A stretch of DNA of 64,000 bases from Catonia carolina (GCA_035578175.1 JAQMRL010000001.1:185019283-185083282), one strand, 5' to 3'. Counted from the first letter of the stretch, positions 33,205 to 44,830 are shown. The notes: generated by a model from the sequence alone, not told the origin. Numbers and translations are program-made.

Positions 33205-34645
33205 ATGAACTTCACCGTTTGTCATCAAAGGTTAATTCAAGACAAAGGTAATTCACAATAATTTTTATTCAACCAGCGTTGGTGTATAAATTTAAAGAAA
33301 ATTTAGTGACAAACCCTATTCATCAGGCAAATTCATGCCTGTTCCAAATCCGGAGAACACAAATTTATAATTGTTTTTATTAAATTTGTTGGTTCGTAAA
33401 GAAACTGTGTTAAAATTTCCTAACTATCCGATTGCATCCTCGATTTCGCTTTATCGTCGTGTATTTGATCCTTGTGGTGTTTGACTGTCGGGTGGTCATA
33501 TGCTAATGTGCTCGACTGGTGTAACTTAACTCAACGCAGCTCTACTAGATGACTGACATGACTGGCCAGAGATCTAATCCATTTTTTTTGTCAAAGAAAT
33601 TATGTAAAATAAGGTTTAACTTGACAGGTGTTAGCGACAAAAATATTGAATTTTAATTATGTCTACTACAGACTGAACTGTTCAGGCGATTAATTTTTCG
33701 TAATAGTTCATTTCTTTCTTAAAATTTTGTATAACAGTTCCTTGGAGATTTAAAATAGGTAGGGGATGTTTAAATCTAAGAATCTACGTACAGTAGTAAA
33801 GCGCTTTAAAATAATTGTTAAAATATTATATTTATTATTTTCTACTATTTTATTTTGCTCTAAACTCTTTAATATTGTTTGTTTTAACATTTATTTCACA
33901 TAACCTACGTTGAAAGCTGTAAATCTCTGAGATCGTTAAAGTAATTGTAATGTAATTTTTTAAGAAATGCATAAAAACAAATCGCTAAAATACAATATTA
34001 TTTTATTGTAACTACATGAACGAAATTATATACCAAATATTTTTAAAACCTGTTCATAAATCTATTAATAAACTATGATCTTTAATGGGTTAAAACTTAA
34101 ATTTAAATATTTGTAATAGTTTAAATTTAATGTGTTATTTTCGTTGGATACATCAGCAGTAACAAAGCGTCAAAACACCGCGTTGTTATTTTTAATATGG
34201 AAAAATGTTATTGTAAGAGGATTACCACACTTAACATATCTCTTACATTTTTTTCTACAACCGAGTCTAATCGATTACATGAGTTGTCACTATTAAAAAA
34301 TTATCTGGTCAAATCCTTTTGTACTAGTACATTTAAATTATACTGTAATTTGGTTTATAAAATAGACGACAATTTAATTTTCAAACGAACTCAATAATAT
34401 GATGACCGTTTATAATAATAACCTTCTTAAAAATCGGAGCCGCAGAAGATTTAACTTGTCACTTAAAGATATAGCTAAAATAAAATACTTTTTAAAGTAA
34501 AACAATGTGAAAGTTATTGCATCATTAAAAATTAAATTTAATAAGAAATTAAATAGGTAGTAATAATACAAAATAAGGATAAATATATTTTACCTTATCA
34601 TATCAAAATATTATTATAAAATATAATACAATACTAATAAAAAGT
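33205..34645. other. AT-rich DNA, nothing recognised
   Basis: No further gene or repeat copy recognised. Confidence 0.4.
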
Positions 34646-34648
34646 AAC

Positions 34649-34800
34649 GTCCGCCTCTGTGGCATAGGATCAGTGTACTGGACTACAAAATGGTAGGTTT
34701 CGCGTTCGATTCCTGACTAGTCTGGAATTTAAAATTCATTACTCCATAACCCAAAGTAGTCACTAATACTCCAAAATAGTGATGTGACTTAAAATAAAAA
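34649..34800 (+). repeat. tRNA-derived SINE
   Basis: CCGCCTCTGTGGCATAGGAT (34651-34670, A-box region) is followed by CGCGTTCGATTCC (B-box region, about 34701-34713), then the body CATTACTCCATAACCCAAAG and the end GTGATGTGACTTAAAATAAAA. This copy shows the family's full structure most clearly. Confidence 0.8.
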
Positions 34801-34884
34801 TCATAAAAGAAGATCATAAAATCATAAGAGAAAAGATCAGCACACTCTGTAACAAGGAAGGATTATTGGATTGCTCGAAGAAGA

Positions 34885-35172
34885 AAAGAAAGAACTACAA
34901 CATAAGGATGCTTAGTGTACTTCACAGTGACTTTATTATAAAAAATGAAACTTACAACCTCTTTCAGAAAGAGAAGACTGATTTCACAGACAGATCAATA
35001 AAATGTCAATAGAAAGAACAGCCAGAAGGATTCTGGAATCGATGTAGGACAGGAAGACGCAAGTCAACTGGTTTAAAGAAGTCAAGAAGAATTTAAGAGA
35101 GTAAAACATAACATGAAGAAAGGAAGAACTACAACATAAGGATGCTTAGTGTACTCCACAGTGACTTTATTT
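34885..35172 (+). repeat. Direct-repeat pair flanking a LINE scrap
   Basis: AACTACAACATAAGGATGCT followed by TAGTGTAC(T)(T/C)CACAGTGACTTTATT occurs at about 34891-34935 and again at about 35126-35170, with one visible difference. Between them the frame ERTARRILESM, a stop, then TQVNWFKEVKKNLR resembles a LINE ORF2 tail. Duplication of the 3' end of one element, or two nested copies, would explain the pair. Confidence 0.55.
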
Positions 35173-35179
35173 TTGTTTT

Positions 35180-35810
35180 TGTAGCAAATAATTTTTTTGT
35201 AGAATAGTAAGCCTATTATGTAATTGCCTGTAGTTTTAGCAAGAAATTTTATCTACCGGGAATTACATGACAGTACGTCAGACATTTTAGATACTCTTAT
35301 ACGTACAAATAATGCTATAGTGTAATAATGGGGTATCGTTCAAATAGAATCAATCAATTGTTTTTTTGTATCTAGTTTTCTTTTTAAATCTCATGTTTTT
35401 AACTCATTTCTGTTGAATAAAATCCAATGGTCAACTCCTTCGTTTGGCCGGATATATTATCACCTGTATTAATAATTTATTATTTAAAAAATTTATATAA
35501 ATAAAGAATCATTAACTACGCTTCATAAGAGAATTCTTGACTATCCGTTTATGAACGACCTACAATGGACTTGGTAACTGTCATAAAATATTGTCAACGA
35601 GGTAAACATTCGATCAACTTACAGGTTATCTATTAATTAGCCTAATTAAAATATCAAAGTAGTTTAACTTTTCGGCGGTTATGCTATAAAATTTACTTAT
35701 TATACACTATACTGTGACATACATCGGCTGAACAATGGTGTTTTGGCGGTAAGGTGTTTTTGACAGTGTAATTTATTACCGTTCAGGCGCCGACTAGTCT
35801 ACACCACTTA
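35180..35810. other. AT-rich DNA, nothing recognised
   Basis: No gene or repeat copy recognised. Confidence 0.4.
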
Positions 35811-35814
35811 TTGT

Positions 35815-36285
35815 TCTTCTAGTATCTTCTTCTTTAGATTCCTTTTCGTTCCGGACGTTAGCCACCATAGTTTTACAATCTGAACCTTATCCATTGCTGC
35901 TTGAAACAGCTGTGTTGTAGTTTTCGAATACCACATTCTTAGATTTTTTAACCAGGGAATACATCTTCTCCCCACGCTACGTTGTCCAGCGTATTATTCT
36001 TCCTTGTAATATAGATTGCAGCAACCGATATATTTTCTCGTTGCGCATTATATGTCCCAAATACACGAGCTTCTTAACCCTTATTGTGCTCATGACTTCG
36101 TTTGATTTCTGCATGCGTCTCAGTATCTCCTCATTAGAGACGCGATCCACCCAGGAGACTCTCAGTATCCTTCTGTAGAGCTACATCTTAAACGCTTCAA
36201 GTCTTTTACACCAAATTATTAACCGTCCAAGACTCCACGCCATAAAACAGAACCAAGAAAACATCGCAATAGTCGCATATTTTGT
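35815..36285 (-). pseudogene. LINE ORF2 C-terminal fragment
   Basis: Read on the minus strand, this encodes FYGVESWTVNNLV, then LYRRILRVSWVDRVSNEEIL, RRMQKSNEVMSTIRVKKLVY, LGHIMRNEKIYRLLQSILQG and an MVANVRNEKESKEED-like end. This is the standard non-LTR ORF2 tail, almost continuous apart from a few stops. The 5' side is cut at about 36292 by the MITE listed next. It is the same family as, or a close relative of, the fragment at 21309. Confidence 0.8.
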
Positions 36286-36292
36286 TTTAATA

Positions 36293-36856
36293 TACCGGGT
36301 GTCCCACGAAGAGGTTGCTATTTTTTAATTAATATGCCAGATGTAACGCACACTCTACAGACTGGAAATTTTACAGTCATAATAAATAGATATGTAAAAA
36401 AGTACCCTCGAGTTTCATTTGCTTATGATTGATCAAAACAAAATGGTGGAAAGTAATTTTATTTGCATAACATTTCAAATTAGTGATTTGTTACAATGTT
36501 ACTTAAGTAATAAAATGATAGAAATGAAAGAAATATGAAAGTGATAAATTATTAATGAACACAATTTTTTTCATTAACCTTTATTCGAACTGACGTCCAT
36601 CAATAGCTATACATTGATAGCAACGAAACAAAAATGAGTCATAAATGTTTATGAAAAATTGCCGAGGTATCAACAGTATCATTTTTGATATTTTCTTATT
36701 CCACATTTTGTTTTGATTAATCATAAGCAAATGAAACTCGAGGGTACTTTTTAACATATACATTTATTATAACTGTAAAGTTTTCAGTCTGTAGAGTGTG
36801 CGATAAGTCCGGCATAATAATTCAAAAATAGAACCTCTTCGTGGGACACCCGGTAT
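36293..36856. mobile_element. Long-TIR MITE derived from a mariner-type transposon
   Basis: The ends TACCGGGTGTCCCACGAAGAGG (36293) and its reverse complement (ending 36856) are the tips of inverted repeats of about 155 bp (36293-36449 and 36702-36856) that match at most positions. TA flanks both ends, as for Tc1/mariner. A minus-strand frame in the centre (36581-36763) ends with a segment (RCYQCIAIDGRQFE) like the C-terminus of the HTH/DDE transposase at 54952-55950. The element is therefore probably a deletion derivative of such a transposon with both ends extended into a fold-back. Confidence 0.8.
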
Positions 36857-36859
36857 ACA

Positions 36860-37540
36860 GATCTTGTGTTTTGAATACTTTACTTATATTAAAAATGTTC
36901 TTCTAGTATAAAATATAAAATTATTTTGCGTTCTGTTGGTTCATTAGTATGTCTATTATTATTATTTCTGTAGATTATTTTACATTCTTTTTTTCTTCAT
37001 TTTTCGAGAAAATTTTACGGTTGGTTGTACAAAAATCGGCACGCCTTTCTGAGCCCATGCGGTTGAACCATTAATGAGTTTAGGGTTAAGTGAAATGAGT
37101 TGTTAAAAAACTATGTGTTTTGAAATCGCAGTTTAGTTGAGATGAGCAGTTAATGTTGCCTACAATTCTTTTGGTTTGTAAGAATTAATAAATTATTTCT
37201 TTGTAGGTGGTCATATTCTTTCTAGTTAAGTAGGTTTAAGTTTGTAACGAATTTAGTCTGTTATTCAATTAAGTAGATCATTGTAATTTTTTAGTTGTTA
37301 TAGCTATAATAATTATGGTAAATATTTAATTTGTGAATAAAATTTGGTATAAATTTAAAAGGAAGTTTTATAAATAATTTATATTTATTTATATTTAATA
37401 CAAGTTTTATATTTATTTAAAAATAACCAGATTCTCAAAAAACCCCAGAATAAACGTCATAATATACAAATTTATGCTTTATGATATGCTAAATTTTCTA
37501 TACCATAAAATAGTATTTTTGTAGCAGTACAATGTTTAAT
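36860..37540. other. AT-rich DNA, nothing recognised
   Basis: No gene or repeat copy recognised. Confidence 0.4.
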
Positions 37541-37544
37541 TTTG

Positions 37545-37930
37545 GCTCATAACAGGCAGATGTAATGAATTATGTGCACTCTATCTGCTAGTTCCAGAGC
37601 TACAAAAAATAGTTCTGTTTCTTATCACATGGTCAGCCAATTATATGACTGAAGCATCTGAGAACAGAAGAGGTAGAGGTGTAAAAGACACTAGTCAGAG
37701 TTATCTCCTCTGAGAGTGATGAATTTCATTATACAATCAGACCCTGTGATGAATCAAGTGAAGGTGTCATTTGCAGGGTCGAAAGTAGATGCTTTTCAGA
37801 GAGTCTGGTATGCTGATAAGCATACTTTCCCACTCAGTAAGGAAAGCATTGGTAAACCACCTCACTCCTGGTTTTACTTAGTAAAGCCTCTAGGGGTTCA
37901 AACAAGCCTTGATGACCTTTACAACAATAA
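37545..37930 (+). repeat. Non-tRNA SINE-like family, copy 3
   Basis: This has the same block order as copy 1, from CATAACAGGCAGATG to GATGACCTTTACAACAA. The frame 37716-37937 lies entirely in this repeat and is not conserved in the other copies. The 3' hairpin is degraded. Confidence 0.75.
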
Positions 37931-37934
37931 TGTT

Positions 37935-38545
37935 TAATTTCAGTTTTTAAACATGTAACAGAATACTGTGGAAGTGGTTCCATACCTTTAATTTAATAAA
38001 ACCAAAACATAACTGGTCTACGAGGTATTTAAAGGAAGATTACAATAGTATAAGAAAAATGTTAACTGCAATATTGACAGCAAACTGTAAACGATTAGGA
38101 AGTGACTTCCACAACTCATAAAATACTTTAAACAAAAACTGTTCGTTATTGTATGAAATTAGATTCTGATTTTATTATTTTTCGACATTTAGTACCTGAA
38201 ATGAAAAAAAAGTATTATAAAAATTGAATTCTCTGATAAAAAGTCAGAAGAAGCTGTTTGGTATACAAAGGTGAAAAGAAACCTAGATTATTAGAATGGG
38301 TTGTAATTAACAAATACTCTGACAGTTTTAGTGATACACATCAGCTGTTCTTATGTGTGATCTGTCGTAAAAGTTAAAAGGATAAACACTGTTTTTTATT
38401 GTTAGTAATTTTATCTTTCAGATCTTTTCGAACCTGTAGGCTTAATCTCTAAAAGAACGTTTAATCTGTTATTCACAATTTGTTATTTACAATTTTATTA
38501 TTATTATTATTATTATTTACGTTATGGCCTACAAAGGACCGCGAT
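37935..38545. other. AT-rich DNA with an ATT microsatellite
   Basis: No gene recognised. A (TTA)n run of about 8 units lies near 38493-38517. Confidence 0.45.
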
Positions 38546-38548
38546 TTC

Positions 38549-38800
38549 TCAGTTTTTCTTCTGTGCTTTCCTCTTCGCCCAGTATTCTTTCATTTTCTTG
38601 GAAAAGTCACGTTTTCGTTCTTCCGGCCATTTAGGTCTTGATCTTTTACTGTCCTCTTCCTGGAGCACTAGTTTGAGTTTATGTCTGAGAGGTGTTCTTT
38701 GTATGATGTCCGTCTCCGTTATCTGGAGTTTGTTGCAGTCTGTTTTTATCTCTTTGAGCCATCTATCGGGATTTTTCAATTTTTCTATTACAATTTTCAA
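38549..38800 (-). pseudogene. LINE-type ORF2 tail fragment
   Basis: The frame encodes NPDRWLKEIKTDCNKL, then TDIIQRTPLRHKLKLVL, then WPEERKRDFSKKMKEYWAKR. I recall this basic C-terminal pattern (RWLKEV...DI.DRT.FR...W..ERK..HSERMK.FW) from the end of insect non-LTR ORF2 proteins. The frame is open but has no start context and no upstream RT. It could also be a host-derived basic domain; confidence is moderate. Confidence 0.45.
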
Positions 38801-38849
38801 TTTTATTTATTTACAATTTTATTTTTATGTTTTAAGTACATAAATTTCA

Positions 38850-39655
38850 AGTAAATACTATTTATTTATAAGTAAGCGTAAACGTATAAAAGCAAGTACA
38901 TAAGCTTCGTTAAAATGAGCGAACAAATAAATAAAACGATGTTTTGTTAAGAATCATTAGTGTTTTGCAGTATGATAACCCACTACCACGATTCTTTAAT
39001 ATGTTATTGTTATTGTAGTAAACAAAACTGTCATAAAACGCTAACGATCTTTTAAACGGAAAATATTTAAATTTGATTTTTTTTCCTTTAGATTACATAG
39101 AGTTTTGTAAATTCATGACAAAAATGTCCGACAATGGGAAACAAATGCGTGGATCAATACCGTCAGTAGGACGAGAACTGAACGAAACGTAAATAACTTA
39201 TCTTTCACAGTTCAATCGAACACTTTATAAACAAGAAATAAGAATGTAAATCAAATTTTTTACTGTTCACTAGAAATACTCGTATATTCCATTAATCAAA
39301 GATATCAATTATGTAAGTTTTAAAATAGTCTTCATAAAAACATTTTTGTTTTGTTTTTAGCTTTATTTGAGATATTTTCGTTGTATCATTATGCTTAATT
39401 CTTTTTCCGCAAAGTTAACATCAATCTGAAAACTCTAATAGTGTCTTTTCTTTTCTTGTGTAGCTGTCAGATGGTTTCCATTTGCAGTCGTTCACCAAAA
39501 CTATGTTTTTAGCATTTAAAAAGATTTTTCTACCAGCTGATTAACAGGACTGTCCCGGAGTTCTTCACAATTTTCATTTTAAATTGAGAATTACCAGAAC
39601 TCAATGATATTCTTAAAATGACATTTAACAAATACTTTTTAAAATATACGCAGTA
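38850..39655. other. AT-rich DNA, nothing recognised
   Basis: No gene or repeat copy recognised. Confidence 0.4.
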
Positions 39656-39660
39656 CTAGC

Positions 39661-39858
39661 TACTGTGTGGCAAAGATTTGATTGCCCTTTGCGGAGAGGA
39701 GCAGAATCGGCCCGCTACTAGCCTTCTAAATAATATTTCATTGTGTACTACTACTAATACACTGGACTTGGTACATAATGAAGTGTTAATTGAGAAGGCT
39801 AGTAACGGGCCGATTATGGTACTCTCCACAAAGGCAATCAAATCTTTGCTACACAGTA
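39661..39858. mobile_element. Fold-back MITE, about 198 bp
   Basis: Arms of about 87 nt (39662-39748 and 39771-39857) are inverted copies, separated by a 22-nt loop. Both contain GCAAAGATTTGATTGCC, AATCGGCCCG, TACTAGCCTTCT and TTCATTRTGTAC. TACTGTGT and ACACAGTA at the tips start and end in TA, as for Tc1/mariner MITEs. The arms have diverged at roughly one position in five. Confidence 0.75.
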
Positions 39859-39864
39859 CTTTGT

Positions 39865-40560
39865 GATATTCTGTAACAATTTACTTATTATTTAATATCA
39901 ATTAAAAAAATTCATCTTCAAAATTGTATTAAGTACGTATTTAAATTTAAATCATACAAAAATGTTACTGATAAAACTTGTTTTATGAATTTTAACTAAA
40001 CACGCTATTAAAAATAGAATTTTTGGTAAAAGAAAATCCATTGTTTTTTCCCCAAATATTTTATTCATACCGTAGCAATTATTTAACGATTTTATTCATA
40101 GATATTTGGCTCAGTTCCCATCAAAATACCTACATTTTTAAAGAAATTTTATATATTATATTTTAAATGATAACTCCGCTTACGAATTTGGTTATACTAG
40201 AAAACACAATATATGACTGTCGTAAAACATAAGTTGTAAACTATTTTTAACTCGATAAGAACACTAGAAATAATAATAAATTTATTTTTTTTATTTTCTA
40301 TTCATCGAGCCTTGAGAAAAATTATGTGGAACAAGTAGGAAACAAAACAGATGATTTGTAAAATATGTCATGTATTACCGTTCAACATTATTACGTGCGA
40401 CTATCAATCATAAGAGAATACGCAGAAGTACAGTATACTTAAAAAATTTTAAAAAATGGAACTTTCTCTTTTTCCCCTGGCATACACACGTAGACGTCTG
40501 TAAAAAAAATTAATTTTACCAATAGTGAATTAAGAGGGATTACCAGTTAAATTTTTTTTT
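39865..40560. other. AT-rich DNA, nothing recognised
   Basis: No gene or repeat copy recognised. Confidence 0.4.
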
Positions 40561-40563
40561 ATA

Positions 40564-40750
40564 TATATTTATTTAACGTCGCATCAACTGCAACGGTCAT
40601 TAGCGACGACGTTGGGGTGGAACTTTATGCAATGTAGGATGAAATGATTTTTTGTAACGTATGAAAATATGCCGTGCCTGAGTGGGATTCGAACCCAGGA
40701 CCGCATGATGAGAGGTGAGCACGTTACAGACTGCGCCAATGCGGCCGGTC
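40564..40750 (-). repeat. tRNA-derived SINE
   Basis: The reversed B box GGATTCGAACC lies at 40685-40695, and the reversed A-box region GACTGCGCCA at about 40729-40738 is followed by ATGCGGCCGG. The tail at the left, TTTATTTAACGTCGCATCAA and CATTAGCGACGACG, is the best-preserved example of this SINE end in the window. Confidence 0.85.
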
Positions 40751-40860
40751 CCCCAGTTAAAATTAAATAAAATAGAACAGACAAAATTGTGCAATTAAAA
40801 TCAAGGAAAAGGTATCTTGCAGCCTTGCTATTATTGAATAGATTTACTACATCGTAAATT

Positions 40861-41249
40861 TGCCCATAACAGGCAGGTGGCGTGTTTACTTGCACTCGAT
40901 CTTCTAGTTCCAGGGTTACAAGATCTGTTTCTTATCAAATGGTCAGCCAATTATAAATATGACTGAACCATTTAAGAACAAAAGAGGTAGTGGTGTAAAA
41001 AACACCAGTCAGAATTATCACCTCTGAGAGTAATGAATTTCATTATACAGCCAGACCCTGTGGTGAATGAAGTGAAGGTGTAATTTCCAGAGTGGAAAGT
41101 AGATGCTTTTCAGAGGGCCTGGCCTACAGATACGCATACTTTTTCACTTAGTGAGGAAGGCAATGGTAAACAATCTCACTCCTCATTTTACTTAGTAAAA
41201 CCTCAAGAGGTTCAAACCAGCCGTTCGGCTGATGACCTAAACAACAACA
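40861..41249 (+). repeat. Non-tRNA SINE-like family, copy 4
   Basis: This runs from TGCCCATAACAGGCAGGTGG to the hairpin AACCAGCCGTTCGGCTGATG and ACAACAACA. Flanks TCGTAAATTT (left) and ACTGTAAATG (right) may be a decayed target-site duplication. Confidence 0.8.
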
Positions 41250-41524
41250 TACTGTAAATGCTAAGGACTCCCTTAGCTGACAGTACCTATTTACTTTACG
41301 TCAAAGGGTCTTCGGGTTAGCCCAGACAGACAGCTAGAGCATTGTTGGTTTTTCAAGTAACACTGGTTGGAACGTTGAATAAATTGCTGAGAAACACTGG
41401 CGACTTTTTTCGTAACCATCTGACGTGATAAAATATAAAATAATGAAAATTCACCTTTTTTAATCCTTAATGTGTGTACGTTGCAATCTGTTGAATTTAA
41501 AACAATAAGCCCCAATAAACCCCA

Positions 41525-41680
41525 TGACCCAATGAGATGAAGATGATGTGATGACTTGTAAATGAGGATTAATCTTGTACAGACCCGAGCCGACCATTTC
41601 TGAGAGAGTTCGTTAATTTAACCCCAACCATCAAAGTACACCGGTAACCACGGTTTAATATTCAAATCCGAAATACACTA
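41525..41680 (+). repeat. Interspersed insect repeat fragment
   Basis: CCAATGAGATGAAGATGATG, TGACTTGTAAATGAGG, GACCCGAGCCGACCATTTCT and CACCGGTAACCACGGTTTAA occur in sequence. I recall this block order as a common dispersed repeat of insect genomes, linked to tRNA-like SINE ends. Assignment is from memory only. Confidence 0.4.
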
Positions 41681-41689
41681 TTAAGTTGG

Positions 41690-42885
41690 ACCGTATTAAA
41701 GCACACGCATAATTCCGCAAAATATTATCGTAATTCAGCAATAAAATAATATATTTAATTATCGAATAGTTGTATAAAGTAAAGCAGTTCCCGATATCAA
41801 AATTAAAACCAAAAAACCTATCAAAGGATATTAAAAGTCATTTTTAACTTAAGTAAAATATGGAATCTGTGATAACTTAAAAACTTATCAGTTGATTTTA
41901 TTTATCTACTTACAATTTTAATTGATTGTTATGTATAAAAATTTCAAAATATCTTATAATAGTTTAGCAAGTAGTGATCTCACAACTTTTACACAACAGA
42001 TCATTAATCAAGTAGTCGGTGATGACTTAGCATTTAATTCGACTGAAACAATTTTTTTTTTAATATGAAGTATGTATTTATTTACGATGCATTTCTCTGC
42101 GTAAATGCTAACTCATTAATTTTAACTTATGTTAAGTATAAGGTAACACATAATAAAAAAGAAGTCGTGGTGGTTTTTAACGTAAGTTTAATTATTACAA
42201 AAAACTGTAAGTTAAATAATTATAATAAAGTATTATTGGATTTTACTGAATATATACCAGTAATATCCACTCGCTTCGCTTCACATTTATATAAGCATAT
42301 TTAATTATATTGAAAATGTATTCTGCATTGAAATATTTAAAAGATTACATTTCTTAATAATAAAATATTTTACAATTATTTTCAGTAGGCAACTAAAACT
42401 TATCCCTACAAATGCAATATGCAATGCTCAAAATATTATAGTTTTTTCTATTTTATTTGCTAGCAGGAAAAGTTTCCAAAATTTATTCGAAACCGAAATC
42501 ATTCTAAGTGAATACCTAATACATAAAATGGAAACTACATACTAAATTTCAAGTTTTTATATCCTGTAATTTTGGAGATTTCGAGATAAGTTACGACTTG
42601 AGTGAGGCAGTTAGTGAGAAGTATTTTGCGTTTAAAGATGCACATAATCATTACATGTCTAACAAGTATGTTAGATAGATAATAATCATTTATAATCATG
42701 TTTTATTTTATTAATTACATTTTAAAACAGATTTTAAAAATTTAGAAAGCTTTTATTAAACAGTCACACAAAATAATAACAATTAGATAAACAATATAGA
42801 AAACATTTAATTAATTTATTAGATTCAATTTATAATTAACGATTAATTGAATTAATTATTAAATAAATAAAAAATAGGGTACTAC
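41690..42885. other. AT-rich DNA, presumed intron
   Basis: No exon or repeat copy recognised. A short open frame at 42065-42304 is AT-rich and lacks any domain or splice support. Confidence 0.4.
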
Positions 42886-42889
42886 TTAC

Positions 42890-42970
42890 CTTCCTTATTT
42901 CCGATTGGTTGTTAAGGTCAATTGGAATTTTAATGGGTTCATGATAACAGCATTTACAACACGGAGACAT
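42890..42970 (-). CDS. First coding exon, cysteine-rich N-terminus (alternative ACSL start)
   Basis: On the minus strand an ATG at 42970 opens exactly 27 codons (MSPCCKCCYHEP... ending SEIRK), ending AAG directly before a consensus donor GTAAGT at 42889-42884. The exon ends in phase 0. Its C-terminal half, PIKIPIDLNNQS, resembles PLVPLHQQS at the same place before the donor of the exon at 52690-52836. I therefore infer an alternative first exon of the same acyl-CoA synthetase gene, made from a promoter about 10 kb further downstream. The CCKCC cluster could be lipid-modified, and there is no membrane segment. The region upstream is AT-rich for about 60 bp and then GC-rich. An independent gene cannot be excluded. 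Confidence 0.6.
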
Positions 42971-43029
42971 TTTTATTATCTATTAAAATTTAATTCTACT
43001 AAATATTACTAACAACGATATAAATATTC

Positions 43030-43260
43030 CTTCGTCAGGACATGACTTTACGCGCTAAACCCACAGTTCAAGTTCAACAGAACCTAAACGCAGGTAGAAG
43101 ACAGCTTGCACCATATGAAACTGAAACGCGATGGACATGGTGGCTCTCGTCGGCCAACTGAGGCTATTTTCGGGTGGCACGTCTACCCGACTCTCTCCCC
43201 ACAACAGTAGCTGAGGTGACACCATTCAACGTACGGGTACAAGCAAGTTACGTGGCCAAA
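43030..43260 (-). promoter_or_regulatory. GC-rich block upstream of the 42890 exon, candidate promoter
   Basis: This is an island of balanced base composition in an AT-rich region, starting about 60 bp upstream of the ATG on the minus strand. It contains two TCAGTT initiator-like hexamers (arthropod Inr TCAKTY) and, on the minus strand, an ATG in a CCACCATG context at 43138 that opens a 27-codon frame ending at 43055. No TATA box or DPE at the right spacing was found. Promoter function is inferred from position. Confidence 0.4.
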
Positions 43261-43484
43261 TAAGAAAAAATAACCTTTTTCGTTTAAAAAATGTTTCCAA
43301 AATCGTATGATAATAAAAATAAATTTTAAGGAAAACAATCACAAACAACAAATTTTGTTTATATTTACTGGAAAAATTAATTTGTAGATACTAAATCAGT
43401 GTTTAAAATCATTTTAAAATTACCGGCTTTTTACACTGATGCGCCTCTTCTTAATTTACTTACAATAGAAAATATTTTGATGCA

Positions 43485-43545
43485 GAGATAGACCGGGAAT
43501 TGAACCCAGGTATCGGGGGATGACCCTACAAATTAATCGTAAACA
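43485..43545 (-). repeat. tRNA-like SINE fragment
   Basis: The reversed B-box-like GGAATTGAACCC (43496-43507) in GACCGGGAATTGAACCCAGG is recognisable. The A-box side is degraded. Confidence 0.45.
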
Positions 43546-43929
43546 TAATATCTGCCCAAGGAAAATACATATTTGACGAGGGATTGGTCAAAATTTATTT
43601 TCTTAGTGACAAACAAATCCGGTTCCATTCTCGGATAGGTTCAATTTTTCATAATAGTGACCTTTACACCTACCGTTCCATACATTCTGTGATCGCTAAC
43701 AACGAACTAGTTAAGAAAATAATTAAATTGTTTAACAAATTTCGAATTAATTAATTAAAATTTTGATTAAACTTTTTGATTTATTTTAATTTTGATTTTT
43801 TGAAAAATTTTGAATTAACTATTGTTTATACTTTAAACTCGTAAAAATCAAAGAATTTTCTTTTATTGTAGACCTTCATTGAACAGTAAAATACTCATTT
43901 TACTCTGAACATGACACAATGAAGTAACC

Positions 43930-44115
43930 ACTTCCGTGGAGCGGTGGTTTGAGCGTAAGACTGGGCTACACACTGAAAAACAGAAGATTCCCGTTTTGAT
44001 TTCCGTCTTGGGTCTGGAATTATTACACTTTAAAACCCGCCGATTCTCATCCGTAATTGCATAGACACAATAGTATCGCTAACAATCAAAACAGTTGATG
44101 TGACTTAAAATAAAA
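43930..44115 (+). repeat. tRNA-derived SINE
   Basis: The A-box-like CGTGGAGCGGTGGTTTGAGC (43935-43954) is followed by a mutated B box (TTTTGATTTCC), the body CTTTAAAACCCGCCGATTCT and the end AGTTGATGTGACTTAAAATA. It belongs to the same family as 34649-34800. Confidence 0.75.
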
Positions 44116-44119
44116 CTTC

Positions 44120-44745
44120 ACAAGGAGGCGCAAGACAGATGAATACTCGTACAATACCATAAGTACTACAAAAAAAAACTGAACTGCAAAAAAATGGTAG
44201 CCTAATGTAATTACTCAAGATTGGAACAATTTATAGGTTCTTACAAAATCATGCAAGGAAGTTTTTGTATTGTAAACTTATAAAAACAGTGGTTGTTTTA
44301 AATCTAAGCCATACACATTTCTTCAGATGATAAATGAGAACAGACGGTAAATCAGTTATGTATTTCATATAGTTATGGCACTTAATATAAAAGAACATTT
44401 GTATTTCCTTTATGTCTCAGCATAAATAATTGCGAATTAAATGAAAAAAGAACATCTATATGCCAATGTAATAGGGTCATTAGGATGCTAATGATGGATG
44501 TTTAATATTTCTGTACTTCATGGAATAATCTGGGAAGCACTACATTATGTTGGAACAAGTACTTCGTGACATAATTAACAACACAGTAATCTAATAGTAA
44601 AATGGGAATCGTTCCTATTACATAAAAATATTTTCTTTTTCAATTGGAATTTATAAAAATTTACGTATGATGTGTGTACTCTATTTAGTCGACTGCTCCT
44701 GCATTTACCTGATAGTGAATCGATAAGTACAGCGTACTAAATGCA
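44120..44745. other. AT-rich DNA, nothing recognised
   Basis: No gene or repeat copy recognised. Confidence 0.4.
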
Positions 44746-44754
44746 TATTATACA

Positions 44755-44830
44755 AAACCTCACTAATCCGAACTAATTGGGAACGGGACATATTCGGAGT
44801 TCGTAATGTCCGGATTATCCAAATAAATGT
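44755..44830 (+). mobile_element. Tigger/pogo-like terminal segment
   Basis: CCTCACTAATCCGAACTAAT, then GGGACATATTCGGAGTTCGT and AATGTCCGGATTATCC, resembles the ends of Tigger-type elements, in which a nested inverted repeat around AATCCGAA is usual. The other end was not found. This is a pattern from memory. Confidence 0.35.

Noticed and set aside
37716..37937. 73-codon protein-coding gene
   Set aside because: The frame lies wholly within a SINE-like repeat. Other copies carry stops at different places, so there is no conserved protein.
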